The notes beneath the pieces were generated by a model. It was not told where the DNA came from. It was given only the letters and a program-made list of their open reading frames with translations, and searched no databases. 64,000 bases of DNA from Pseudobutyrivibrio ruminis (GTDB taxonomy: Bacteria > Bacillota > Clostridia > Lachnospirales > Lachnospiraceae). Of the stretch, positions 1 through 7,834 are shown in pieces (position 1 is the stretch's first letter; every line of letters begins with the position of its first letter). The position numbers were made by a program, and so were the translations under genes. Location of the stretch: contig SVER01000001.1 of NCBI GenBank assembly GCA_015057315.1, forward strand, positions 62,001 through 126,000. The letters are read 5' to 3'.

Positions 1-1709
1 TATGCCTGGATTTAGCTTCTATGTTTCTTGAAGATGATGAAATAGATTCAAAAATATTATTTGATAAGGATTCATTTTTGAATAGAGTACTGTTTGAACA
101 AAATGTGGGGCAATCCAGTAGTGAATTAAACACTCCTTTAGTTTTAAGACATGAAGCATTGCTCTATATCCAGGGCAATGGGGAGACTTTAGGGGATATT
201 TCTTTATGCGCAAATTATTTATGCTCTAATGATTCTAATTGTAATATCCATAAATCTGAAGAAAAAGAACTGTTAAATATCTTTTTAAGCAGTGGCTCTT
301 CAGATGTTGATTCCGTTGTTTTTTTAGTTGGGGAAAAAGGAATAGGAAAGCGCTTTTTAGTTAAGCGCCTGCTTAATCATATTCAAAAAAAGGCACTTAG
401 CGTAGATGTAAGCAGATTGCTATCCTTTTCAGAGAAAAATAGAAACGCTATTCTTTCTGATATAGCAGTAAAGCTGGTTTTAAATAATTGTATTTTATAT
501 TTATATAATCTGCCATCTGATAGAAGCCGGTTTTCAGAAGTAAGGTACATGTTTGCTCTTTTGCAAAGCTATTTTTCGGTAATAATTGTAGGAACAGAAA
601 ATAAACCTACAAAGGAAATAGAAGCCATGGTAACGGGGAAATGTTATCAGGTGCAGCTAACTGAACCAGGCTGTGAAGATATGAAATTAATCTGGCAGGA
701 GGCTACTAATTATTATGGTAGCACCTTTGCTGCTGATATAGATGTGGATGAGCTGGTATCTAAATACTTTCTTAATGCAGGTAGGATATTTGACAGTGTT
801 TTAGGGGCATTGCCATTTGCTAAAGATAAGCAGATTGACAAGAAGTCCATAGAAAAAAGCATTCGTTCAATATGTGCAGCCTCATTTGGAGATATTGCAA
901 AGCGAATAACAAGTCCATTTACATGGGATGATTTAAAAATAGAAGGAGACAGTAAAAAGCTACTTGAACTGGCATGCAATAGGGTTAAATGCAAAAGCAG
1001 GGTAAATGATGAGTTTGGCTTTGGGCCTAAGCTTCCTTATGGCAAAGGCCTTGCAATTGTACTTTACGGCCCACCTGGAACTGGCAAGACAATGGCAGCA
1101 TCAGTGCTTGCCAATGAACTGTCACTGGATTTGTACAGGATAGATTTATCCCAGATATCCAGCAAATATATTGGCGAAACAGAAAAGAACCTAGGGGCAT
1201 TGTTTGAGGCTGCAAGAAATTCCAATGGGATACTGTTTTTTGATGAGGCAGACTCATTGTTTTCAAAACGTACCCAAGTGGCTTCATCCAATGATAAGCA
1301 TGCCAATGCAGAAACAGCATATCTTTTGCAGAAAATAGAAGAGTATCCGGGAGTATCAATTCTTGCTACAAATAATCTGCAGAATTTTGATGTGGCGTTC
1401 AAACGAAGAATGACTTACATCATACCAATAGGTATGCCGGATGAAAAGACAAGAGAAGAATTGTGGAAAGGGGCATTCCCAGACAAGGCACCTCTTGCAG
1501 CAGATGTAAACTTTAGTATTTTAGCTGAATCAATAGAAATAAGTGGAAGCAGTATAAAAAATTCGGCTATAGAGGCAGCCTATAGGGCTGCTGCCGAAAA
1601 TAGAAAAATAACCATGAATGATATTCTTGATGCTGTTGATTTGGAATGTATGAAAAATGGCATGATAGGTGTGAAAAATGAAGTAATGTCTAAATTAGTA
1701 ACAGGATAA
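1..1709 (+). CDS. AAA+ ATPase, contractile-injection-system-like, 5' partial
   Basis: The reading frame stays open to the left window edge. The first ATG, at position 21, has no ribosome binding site, so the true start probably lies outside the window. Counting from that ATG, a degenerate P-loop (VGEKGIGK) lies near residue 103. A complete AAA module follows with Walker A GPPGTGKT near residue 350 and Walker B ILFFDEAD near residue 405, then paired arginines (FKRRM) suited to an arginine finger. The tail, with its FPDKAPL stretch and the pattern of small helices after it, resembles the Afp15-type ATPases of extracellular contractile injection systems. Those ATPases are thought to act late in particle assembly. 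This assignment rests on pattern memory, and no sheath, tube or baseplate gene is visible. A generic AAA+ ATPase is certain; the system is an inference. Confidence 0.85.
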   Translation, partial: CLDLASMFLEDDEIDSKILFDKDSFLNRVLFEQNVGQSSSELNTPLVLRHEALLYIQGNGETLGDISLCANYLCSNDSNCNIHKSEEKELLNIFLSSGSSDVDSVVFLVGEKGIGKRFLVKRLLNHIQKKALSVDVSRLLSFSEKNRNAILSDIAVKLVLNNCILYLYNLPSDRSRFSEVRYMFALLQSYFSVIIVGTENKPTKEIEAMVTGKCYQVQLTEPGCEDMKLIWQEATNYYGSTFAADIDVDELVSKYFLNAGRIFDSVLGALPFAKDKQIDKKSIEKSIRSICAASFGDIAKRITSPFTWDDLKIEGDSKKLLELACNRVKCKSRVNDEFGFGPKLPYGKGLAIVLYGPPGTGKTMAASVLANELSLDLYRIDLSQISSKYIGETEKNLGALFEAARNSNGILFFDEADSLFSKRTQVASSNDKHANAETAYLLQKIEEYPGVSILATNNLQNFDVAFKRRMTYIIPIGMPDEKTREELWKGAFPDKAPLAADVNFSILAESIEISGSSIKNSAIEAAYRAAAENRKITMNDILDAVDLECMKNGMIGVKNEVMSKLVTG

Positions 1710-1733
1710 GCAAATATTTCTAAAAACAGCTGA

Positions 1734-1752
1734 CTATGTTATCATAACATAG
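1734..1752. promoter_or_regulatory. Perfect 19-bp palindrome, candidate operator
   Basis: A 9-bp arm (CTATGTTAT) is followed by one central base and its exact reverse complement (ATAACATAG). It lies 25 bases after the ATPase stop and about 50 bases before the dehydratase genes. There is no T-run, so it is not a terminator. The odd-centred spacing resembles Fur-family sites, but the sequence does not match a consensus I know. Confidence 0.5.
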
Positions 1753-1800
1753 GTAAATATTACCAACACTCATCTTAAAATATTGGGAGGACATAGTTTT

Positions 1801-3006
1801 TTGAAGGACCTTAAACATCTATATTATTTTGAAAAGCTTTTAGATGACACATACAACGATTTAGCAAGAGCGGGGAAGGAAGCTGGAATGCATGCCATTG
1901 GTCATGTGTGCTTTCAGATTCCTGAACCTTTGCTAAATCTTGATGGTTGCTTTTCAACAAGACTTAGAGCTCCTCGTACAGGCTCCATAGAAATGGGAAC
2001 CTACTACATGAGCTCTACTTTGTGTGAGGCATGTCGCGCATATTTGGAGCGTGCCATAGAAGGCGGCTACAATTATCTGGATTGTATTATTGCCCCTGAT
2101 GCTTGCGCACAGATGAATCGTTGTGTGGAAAATATAGAACGTCTTGATACAAATCAAAATGACAATTTCTTTGTTACCTATTCTGATGTTCCAATGAAAT
2201 CAGACGAAACAGCACTTAGGCATTATGTTAAGCAAATGCGCATTCATGTGTTAGAGCCACTTCGTGAAAAGCTGGGAGTGGATATATCAGATGAGGCAAT
2301 GCGTAGGGCTGTGGAAGAGCAAAATGAAGTAAGCAGACTACTTACTGCCATCGGCGACTATCGTAAATGCGATAATCCACCAATCACAGGCTATGAGTTT
2401 GCAGTACTTTGTCTGGCTAGCTACTGCTGCCCTAAATCTATGATAATTGACAAGCTTCAGGACACCTTAGACGAGCTAAAGGTGAGAGTGCCAGATGAGA
2501 AAAACAATTATCGAATTAGAGTGGTTATGGTTGGCTCCGAAATAGACGACCCTGAATTTATTAAGCTTGCAGAGGAATGTGGGGCACTTGTTGTGGCAGA
2601 TAGATACTGCTTTGGTTCGCTTCCTGGCAGACAGGTGATTGAGCTTAATGATGAAGAGGATGCACTTACTCAGATTTGCCGTACATATATAGAGTGGGGC
2701 AAGTGCCCTAGATTTTTCAATCAGGACAAGATAATGGAGCGCAGGGAATATGTGGATAAACTTGCCAAGGAATATAATGCAGATGGCCTAATCTATGAGC
2801 AGATTAAGTTTTGCGATTACTGGGGCTATGAGAGAGCCAGCGCATTTCATATAATGGCTGAGGAATACGGCTATCCAGTGCTATCAGTGGATAGGCCCTA
2901 TGCTGTGCGTTCATCGGGACAGTTGCGCACTCGTATTCAGGCTTTTGTAGAAAGGGTAGAAATGAAGAAGATTTCTGCTAAGAAACAGGAAGGGAGAATC
3001 AGCTAA
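1801..3006 (+). CDS. 2-hydroxyacyl-CoA dehydratase family protein, subunit 1
   Basis: The protein (about 401 residues) has the layout of the HgdB/BcrC/FldC family, which dehydrates 2-hydroxyacyl-CoA or reduces related thioesters using a [4Fe-4S] cluster. Conserved cysteines appear in the contexts GHVCFQIPEP, STLCEACRAY and APDACAQMNRC; some are likely cluster ligands. I chose the TTG at 1801 because GGGAGG lies at 1785-1790 with a 10-base gap; an upstream in-frame TTG at 1783 would bury that site in the coding region. The stop overlaps the next start (TAATG), so the two subunits are translationally coupled. Enzymes of this family need an ATP-dependent activator, which is not present in the window. 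The substrate cannot be read from sequence. Confidence 0.8.
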   Translation: MKDLKHLYYFEKLLDDTYNDLARAGKEAGMHAIGHVCFQIPEPLLNLDGCFSTRLRAPRTGSIEMGTYYMSSTLCEACRAYLERAIEGGYNYLDCIIAPDACAQMNRCVENIERLDTNQNDNFFVTYSDVPMKSDETALRHYVKQMRIHVLEPLREKLGVDISDEAMRRAVEEQNEVSRLLTAIGDYRKCDNPPITGYEFAVLCLASYCCPKSMIIDKLQDTLDELKVRVPDEKNNYRIRVVMVGSEIDDPEFIKLAEECGALVVADRYCFGSLPGRQVIELNDEEDALTQICRTYIEWGKCPRFFNQDKIMERREYVDKLAKEYNADGLIYEQIKFCDYWGYERASAFHIMAEEYGYPVLSVDRPYAVRSSGQLRTRIQAFVERVEMKKISAKKQEGRIS

Positions 3007-4547
3007 TGGGAAAGGCTTTAGGAAGTGAGCCTCTTGGAAAGGTAATATATTCGGGAAAACGTCCCCGCCGTCGCAGGGAATGGCGTGGGTTTAGAGATAC
3101 CTGGTACGACTACACCAGATGGCTTTACTATCTTTTTACACTTGGAAAATTTATGATGAAGCCTAATAACTTCAAGGGCTTTTTTAGATATCGTTGGATG
3201 AGCAATTATCTGGCTGTGCCTGATTTTATGGACAGACACACAGAAGGCCTAAGAGGCACTCAGCTTAGGCTTGCCCATGAGGCAATTGGTCTTATCATCA
3301 TCGATATGACTATTTCTCTTACAGATATGTTTAGGGCTGATCCTGAGATTGGTAATGATGTAGAGCTTTCAAAGAAAATGGTAGTCTTCGATGAAAACAT
3401 GATGAGCACCCTGATGGGCGGTTTCCCTAATCTTAAATGGGTTAGCTACGAGGTGCCTGCTATCTACACCAGCTCATTTATGTGCCAAAACGGCGTAATG
3501 CATTATGTTGATAAGACCCACGAATACGGTGTCCCAACTGATGTATGCCCTATGCCTGCAGCAGAATTTGGCGCAGCACTAGAGGATGATTTTCCTCTTA
3601 TTGGAGCCTGTGCTATTCAGTGCAATACCACCTGTGATGGCAGTCTTATGGGTGGCGGCCTTATGGCAAGGAGTATGGGGATTCCTACCTTCCAGCTGGC
3701 AGCACCTATCCGCCATAGGCAGGAGAGTGTACAGGAATACGCTGGTGAAGAAGTCCTTAATGCAATCAGATTTATTGAAGAACACACTGGTGAAAAGTAC
3801 GATTGGGATTATCTATTTACCAATATGGCCAGATTTAACGAGGAGACAAAGGAATTCTTAGAGTGGCTTGAGATTAACAAAAGCCCATATCCGCAGCTCC
3901 TTGGTGCAACACTTGGATTCTACCGCTATGGTGTTTATATGGCAGCAGGAGGCCGCAGCCAGATATTCTTAGATACAGACAAAAAGATAACAGCCCTTGC
4001 CACAAAGGCATATCAGAACAAGGAAATGGCCTGCAAGGAATATCGCCATCGCGCCATCCTATGGGGCGTGCAGGCTGCCTACTACACAGCATTCCCTAAC
4101 TGGCTTATGAATTGCTGGGGAATCCTACCAATTAACGATATGCTTTGCTGTGTTTCAACAGAAATGGTCAGCACCACTGACAAGCACCAGGTCCTTTTAG
4201 ACCTTGGGCATCTATATGAAAATATGATTATGCGTAATCGCTCTAATGGTGGCTACGAAACTGGTGTTGAAGATCTGTTCAGAATCTGCGAGCAGATGAA
4301 TGTGGATATGGTTATTATGTATGTTCACATCGGCTGCAAAGCCATGTCAGGCTACCACGGCCTTTTTGAAGAAGAAGCCAGAAAGCGCGGCATCCACTGG
4401 ATTTGGGTGAACCACAATCTAATGGTCCCTCTTGATGGCACCAGACGCGACATGCGCACCGAAGTTAATCGCTACATGCGCACCATCCTTAAGGAAGAAC
4501 CTGTAGATGCCAGCTTAGAGGAGTTTGACGATTCGCTGTGTTGGTAA
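3006..4547 (+). CDS. 2-hydroxyacyl-CoA dehydratase family protein, subunit 2
   Basis: The 513-residue partner of the preceding gene overlaps it by one base. It belongs to the same family but is longer, with a basic N-terminus (KRPRRRREW) and a central cysteine group (GACAIQCNTTCDGS) that probably contributes cluster ligands. Further cysteines (NDMLCCVS, HIGCKAMSG) lie toward the C-terminus. The two proteins presumably form a heterodimer, as known members of the family do. No acyl-CoA transferase or activator gene lies nearby, so it may serve an atypical reaction, or the missing parts lie elsewhere. The family is clear; the reaction is unknown. Confidence 0.78.
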   Translation: MGKALGSEPLGKVIYSGKRPRRRREWRGFRDTWYDYTRWLYYLFTLGKFMMKPNNFKGFFRYRWMSNYLAVPDFMDRHTEGLRGTQLRLAHEAIGLIIIDMTISLTDMFRADPEIGNDVELSKKMVVFDENMMSTLMGGFPNLKWVSYEVPAIYTSSFMCQNGVMHYVDKTHEYGVPTDVCPMPAAEFGAALEDDFPLIGACAIQCNTTCDGSLMGGGLMARSMGIPTFQLAAPIRHRQESVQEYAGEEVLNAIRFIEEHTGEKYDWDYLFTNMARFNEETKEFLEWLEINKSPYPQLLGATLGFYRYGVYMAAGGRSQIFLDTDKKITALATKAYQNKEMACKEYRHRAILWGVQAAYYTAFPNWLMNCWGILPINDMLCCVSTEMVSTTDKHQVLLDLGHLYENMIMRNRSNGGYETGVEDLFRICEQMNVDMVIMYVHIGCKAMSGYHGLFEEEARKRGIHWIWVNHNLMVPLDGTRRDMRTEVNRYMRTILKEEPVDASLEEFDDSLCW

Positions 4548-4590
4548 GGTTAGAGCTTTCAAGCTGTTCGTTGTTTTTTCACACATAAAA

Positions 4591-4654
4591 GGAGGTATAT
4601 TTGTATAATTACCTTAGTAAAGTCATCAGATTGAAGGAGTTGGGCTATGGATGA
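4591..4654 (+). other. Strong Shine-Dalgarno with 17-codon TTG frame or -10 element before the ADP-ribosyltransferase gene
   Basis: GGAGGT at 4591-4596 precedes a TTG at 4601 that opens a 17-codon frame. Its TGA (4652-4654) overlaps the start of the next gene. The same stretch contains a perfect TATAAT at 4604-4609, which could instead be a promoter -10 giving a transcript start near 4616. The two readings compete and sequence alone does not decide. Confidence 0.25.
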
Positions 4655-6593
4655 ATTTGAACAATTGCAGATTGAAAAAGAGCAGAGTAGTTTAAAAAAA
4701 TCGAATATTCAAGAACAGACCCAGATTATGTCTGGATCCATGCGACAACCCCTGAATATGCAACAGGATATGCTTCTCGATGCCAATCATATTCAGGTGG
4801 AAAAGAATCTTCAGCAGTTGGAAGATGAGGTAAATTTGGAACTCTTGACGGATGCTCAGCGTGAAAAGAATATTGAGAAGGCTTATGAGGCTCATAAGAA
4901 GGGCACCAAGCTAAATACCTTGGATAAAAAGGGCAAGCGCGCCAAGAGTATGAAGAAGAAGGTGGAGTATCGGAAAAAGGCGAAGGCCTTCAAACTACCG
5001 AAACCAACAAACCTTGGTAAGCTCATCGATGAAGCTGGCTTTATTGATCCTGCTTCCGTGGTAAACGAGGCGCGTACACTCGAATCTATTATCAAATCTC
5101 TTAAAATTAAAGATGATGAGGCATTTTCGAGCAATCTAGAATCCAATTTTAAAATGTTTAATTGGTTAGATAGGGTTAAGGCTGTTTATTGCAAGGCAGT
5201 GAGTGTAAAAATAATTCGGGATCTTAACGTCAAGGACAGTAAGCGTATTCGTACAGTAATCGCTATGGGTGAGCAGGTGAGGAAGTATATGATTGCTCAG
5301 CAGCAATTGATGCAGAATCCCTACTATACCATGCTTGCCAAGAAGGATGTGGCTGGTTTATCCAATGAAGAATTGGTAAAGAAGGCAAATGCAGTTAAAG
5401 CAGTAAACCCCACCCTGGCGGAGTATTACCTCAAGGTATTGGAAGTTCGAAACAGTGGATTTGAACGAGCAAAAGGCATGAGTGTGGCATATAAAAATGC
5501 ATCCAAACTGGTAGATAAAAATAAGGATAACATCGATGTACTGCTGGAGAGTGGAAAGACAAAGCTACAGCAGTATCGAAAGGAAAGAATAAAGAAGAAA
5601 AATGAAAAAAAATTTGCCGAACGAGTAAAAAAGGCAGAGGAGGCAAAACGTAAGCGCGAAGAAAAAGAGAAGGATCCTGAATTTCAAGAAATAAAGAAAC
5701 AATTCGCTGACGAATATCGCCCTAAATATAAGATGGTGGAAGAGTCTAATCGTAAATTGGAAAATCTTGATCCTGAGATTTCAGAGTATAAGATTCTGAA
5801 CAGTTATGATTTATGGGAACAAATCCAAAAGAATCCGGCTAATGATATGAATACCGATGAGTACGAACAGATATATGGAAATAACTTTCAGTATTTGGGT
5901 ACTCGAAGCGATTCGGCCTATGTCAAAACTGGTAATGCCTTTATCCTCAATATGTATATTCGTAATCGTGAAGAAGGATTACTTGAAAAGCGTAAATGGT
6001 ATGCAAGGTTCATCCCGGATGAAATGGAGATTGAGAAAAGACTGGAAGAATGGGAAGATGAAATTCAGGATACCATAGCCTTGCTTAAGCAAAACACTAA
6101 GCGTGACAGTATTCCACAGAAGTGTAGATTGTTTCGTATGTGTGGTGACTATGTGCTGAAGAATCTCGGCTTGGATACGGAGAAGTACTTAAAGAATAAT
6201 AAACAGGAGCTTGTGAATCAGTTGAATAAACTGCAAGGTATGACATTTAAGGAAAAGAACTTCTCCAGTACCGCATACCGAGGTGATGGAGATTATGATG
6301 GTGTATTGAAGCAGCCTGTTATGCTGACGATTCTGTGTGAAAAAGGTCAGAAGTGCTTTATTACCGCTAATCAGCGTGAAGCAGAAATTATTTTTGACAA
6401 ACCGGAATTTGAGATTGTAAAAGCAGAATTGGCAGATGAGAATCATCCAAAAAAGATTCCGCTTTCTAGTGGCTCCCTGGTACATAACAACTATGGAATT
6501 GATTTTTCTAGCGAAACAAACTCTGAATATACAGGTGGTATACATTTAGTGGTTCGCTTGAAGCGAAGCGACGGTGATGATCCAAATGCATAA
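4647..6593 (+). CDS. Large protein with C-terminal ADP-ribosyltransferase toxin domain
   Basis: This 648-residue protein has no signal peptide. Its N-terminal 100 residues are polar and Gln-rich, followed by helical Lys/Glu-rich segments and a strongly charged coiled-coil-like stretch at about 310-370. The C-terminal 240 residues carry the three signatures of R-S-E class mono-ADP-ribosyltransferases (C3/VIP2/iota type): an arginine in LFRMCG (R497), a Ser-Ser-Thr motif in FSSTAY (S540-T542) and an E-x-E motif in REAEII (E578, E580). An E-x-E usually indicates arginine as target. The start has AAGGAG seven bases upstream. Lack of a secretion signal and closeness to an injection-system-like ATPase suggest an injected effector. 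No obvious immunity gene follows, which fits a toxin aimed at eukaryotes. Domain assignment is confident; delivery is inference. Confidence 0.8.
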   Translation: MDEFEQLQIEKEQSSLKKSNIQEQTQIMSGSMRQPLNMQQDMLLDANHIQVEKNLQQLEDEVNLELLTDAQREKNIEKAYEAHKKGTKLNTLDKKGKRAKSMKKKVEYRKKAKAFKLPKPTNLGKLIDEAGFIDPASVVNEARTLESIIKSLKIKDDEAFSSNLESNFKMFNWLDRVKAVYCKAVSVKIIRDLNVKDSKRIRTVIAMGEQVRKYMIAQQQLMQNPYYTMLAKKDVAGLSNEELVKKANAVKAVNPTLAEYYLKVLEVRNSGFERAKGMSVAYKNASKLVDKNKDNIDVLLESGKTKLQQYRKERIKKKNEKKFAERVKKAEEAKRKREEKEKDPEFQEIKKQFADEYRPKYKMVEESNRKLENLDPEISEYKILNSYDLWEQIQKNPANDMNTDEYEQIYGNNFQYLGTRSDSAYVKTGNAFILNMYIRNREEGLLEKRKWYARFIPDEMEIEKRLEEWEDEIQDTIALLKQNTKRDSIPQKCRLFRMCGDYVLKNLGLDTEKYLKNNKQELVNQLNKLQGMTFKEKNFSSTAYRGDGDYDGVLKQPVMLTILCEKGQKCFITANQREAEIIFDKPEFEIVKAELADENHPKKIPLSSGSLVHNNYGIDFSSETNSEYTGGIHLVVRLKRSDGDDPNA

Positions 6594-6625
6594 AAGAAAA
6601 ATGACATCAATTGGGAGGGAAACAA

Positions 6626-6856
6626 ATGGACGATAAATCAATGGATAAAAAAGTAATGGATATGGAAGAAATGGACGATGAGGCTTTGGCTGCAGAACGC
6701 TTTATTATGAAGGGTGAAGACATACAGGTGTTGAGCATACCGCAGTGTGTAGGCTGTGTTCATAATTTAGGATTGGAATGCGCTGTCTACGGTAAGAAGA
6801 AGGAGGAATACCTTCACAACGAGGAGAAATGTCCAGAACTGAAAAAGGAGAGCTAG
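6626..6856 (+). CDS. Small four-cysteine protein, probable metal-binding
   Basis: The ATG at 6626 has GGGAGG at 6613-6618, so an upstream in-frame TTG at 6611 is unlikely to be used. The product has 76 residues with an acidic, Met-rich N-terminus. Its C-terminal half has four cysteines spaced C-x2-C-x7-C-x15-C (PQCVGC, LECAVYG, KCPEL), as in small zinc or Fe-S knuckles. It sits 33 bases after the ADP-ribosyltransferase gene and two bases before the acetyltransferase, so the three are probably co-transcribed. I do not recognise the family. A role as chaperone, adaptor or regulator for the neighbouring toxin is possible but unsupported. Confidence 0.65.
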   Translation: MDDKSMDKKVMDMEEMDDEALAAERFIMKGEDIQVLSIPQCVGCVHNLGLECAVYGKKKEEYLHNEEKCPELKKES

Positions 6857-6857
6857 T

Positions 6858-7682
6858 ATGAGACTTACGCGAATAACTGCGAAGAATCAAAGGGCATTTA
6901 TGCATCTTTTACCAGATGAATCCATTGTGACCCAGCAGGGGTGTTACTCCATTGGTGTAGTTAAGGACAATAAGCCCTGCGGCGTGGTGACCTTTGGACT
7001 GGGAGATGTGGTAGCGGATATAGAATGGCTATATGTATCTGAAGATGCAAGACGACAGGGTGTCGGTCGCCTGTTACTTGACGGAGTTCGTGGTGCCATA
7101 GATAAAACCAACCTGATGGGGTTGTCTGCGTCTTATGAGGATGGGCAACCCGAACTGGATGCCTTCTTTGAAGCGTTGGGTTATGGAGTGTTTGGCGGCG
7201 AATCTTATTATTCTTTGGCATTAAAGGATATAATGGCTTCTCCGGCTGCAAAGAAGGCAATGGATGTAAAGGTTACTGTGGATATTATGCCTGTTTCTAG
7301 CATGACAAGATTACAAAGGAATCAATTTTACACATTTTTGAATAAGCATGTGGGAGATGAAATTCGGTCTCTTAATTACTCAGACGAATATAGCCTATGT
7401 GCATGGAAGAAGAATGAATTGTTAGGATGCCTTATCGCTTTCAAGGTGGATGAATCAATAGTACAGTTAGACTTATTAATTACTGCAGAAGATTCGGGAT
7501 TATCCTCAATCTATCTGTTAAAGGAATTTATTGGAATTATTTCTAAGACCATGAAGCCGGATACGGTGATTCGATTTGTGGCCGTCAATGATGGGATTAT
7601 TCCATTTGTAAACAAGGTTACAGGAATTGATGAAAAGACCTTGTATCGTGGTCGACTTAAGGAAGCGTTATTAGCGCTTTAA
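6858..7682 (+). CDS. GNAT-family N-acetyltransferase
   Basis: The 274-residue protein has a clear GNAT core in its first 110 residues. The acetyl-CoA binding motif A (IEWLYVSEDARRQGVGRLLL) shows the R-x-x-G-x-G/A signature near residues 70-75. The C-terminal 140 residues look like a second, weaker GNAT-like fold without an obvious motif. A good ribosome binding site (AAGGAG) lies in the end of the previous gene. It closes the putative toxin operon. The substrate is unknown; modification of the neighbouring toxin or a self-protection role is conceivable only from context. Confidence 0.8.
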   Translation: MRLTRITAKNQRAFMHLLPDESIVTQQGCYSIGVVKDNKPCGVVTFGLGDVVADIEWLYVSEDARRQGVGRLLLDGVRGAIDKTNLMGLSASYEDGQPELDAFFEALGYGVFGGESYYSLALKDIMASPAAKKAMDVKVTVDIMPVSSMTRLQRNQFYTFLNKHVGDEIRSLNYSDEYSLCAWKKNELLGCLIAFKVDESIVQLDLLITAEDSGLSSIYLLKEFIGIISKTMKPDTVIRFVAVNDGIIPFVNKVTGIDEKTLYRGRLKEALLAL

Positions 7683-7767
7683 AAGACATTAAACAAAGGC
7701 TTTGTTGGAATCCCTGTGACAGAATAGAATAAAAAACTGTAAAAATATCACCTCCTAGTAAAATTAA

Positions 7768-7805
7768 CCACTTTTTTTGTAGTGGATTAAGGGTTAAGAT
7801 AAACT
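7768..7805 (+). promoter_or_regulatory. Candidate promoter with overlapping inverted repeat upstream of GH3
   Basis: TTGTAG (7777-7782) and TAAACT (7800-7805) are 17 bases apart and each matches four of six consensus positions. An inverted repeat (CCACT at 7768-7772, AGTGG at 7781-7785) overlaps the -35 and could be an operator. Upstream, 7692-7708 holds a small AACAAAG/CTTTGTT hairpin without a T-run. Confidence 0.4.
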
Positions 7806-7834
7806 AGTGATTAATGAAAATTAGGAGGTATGCT

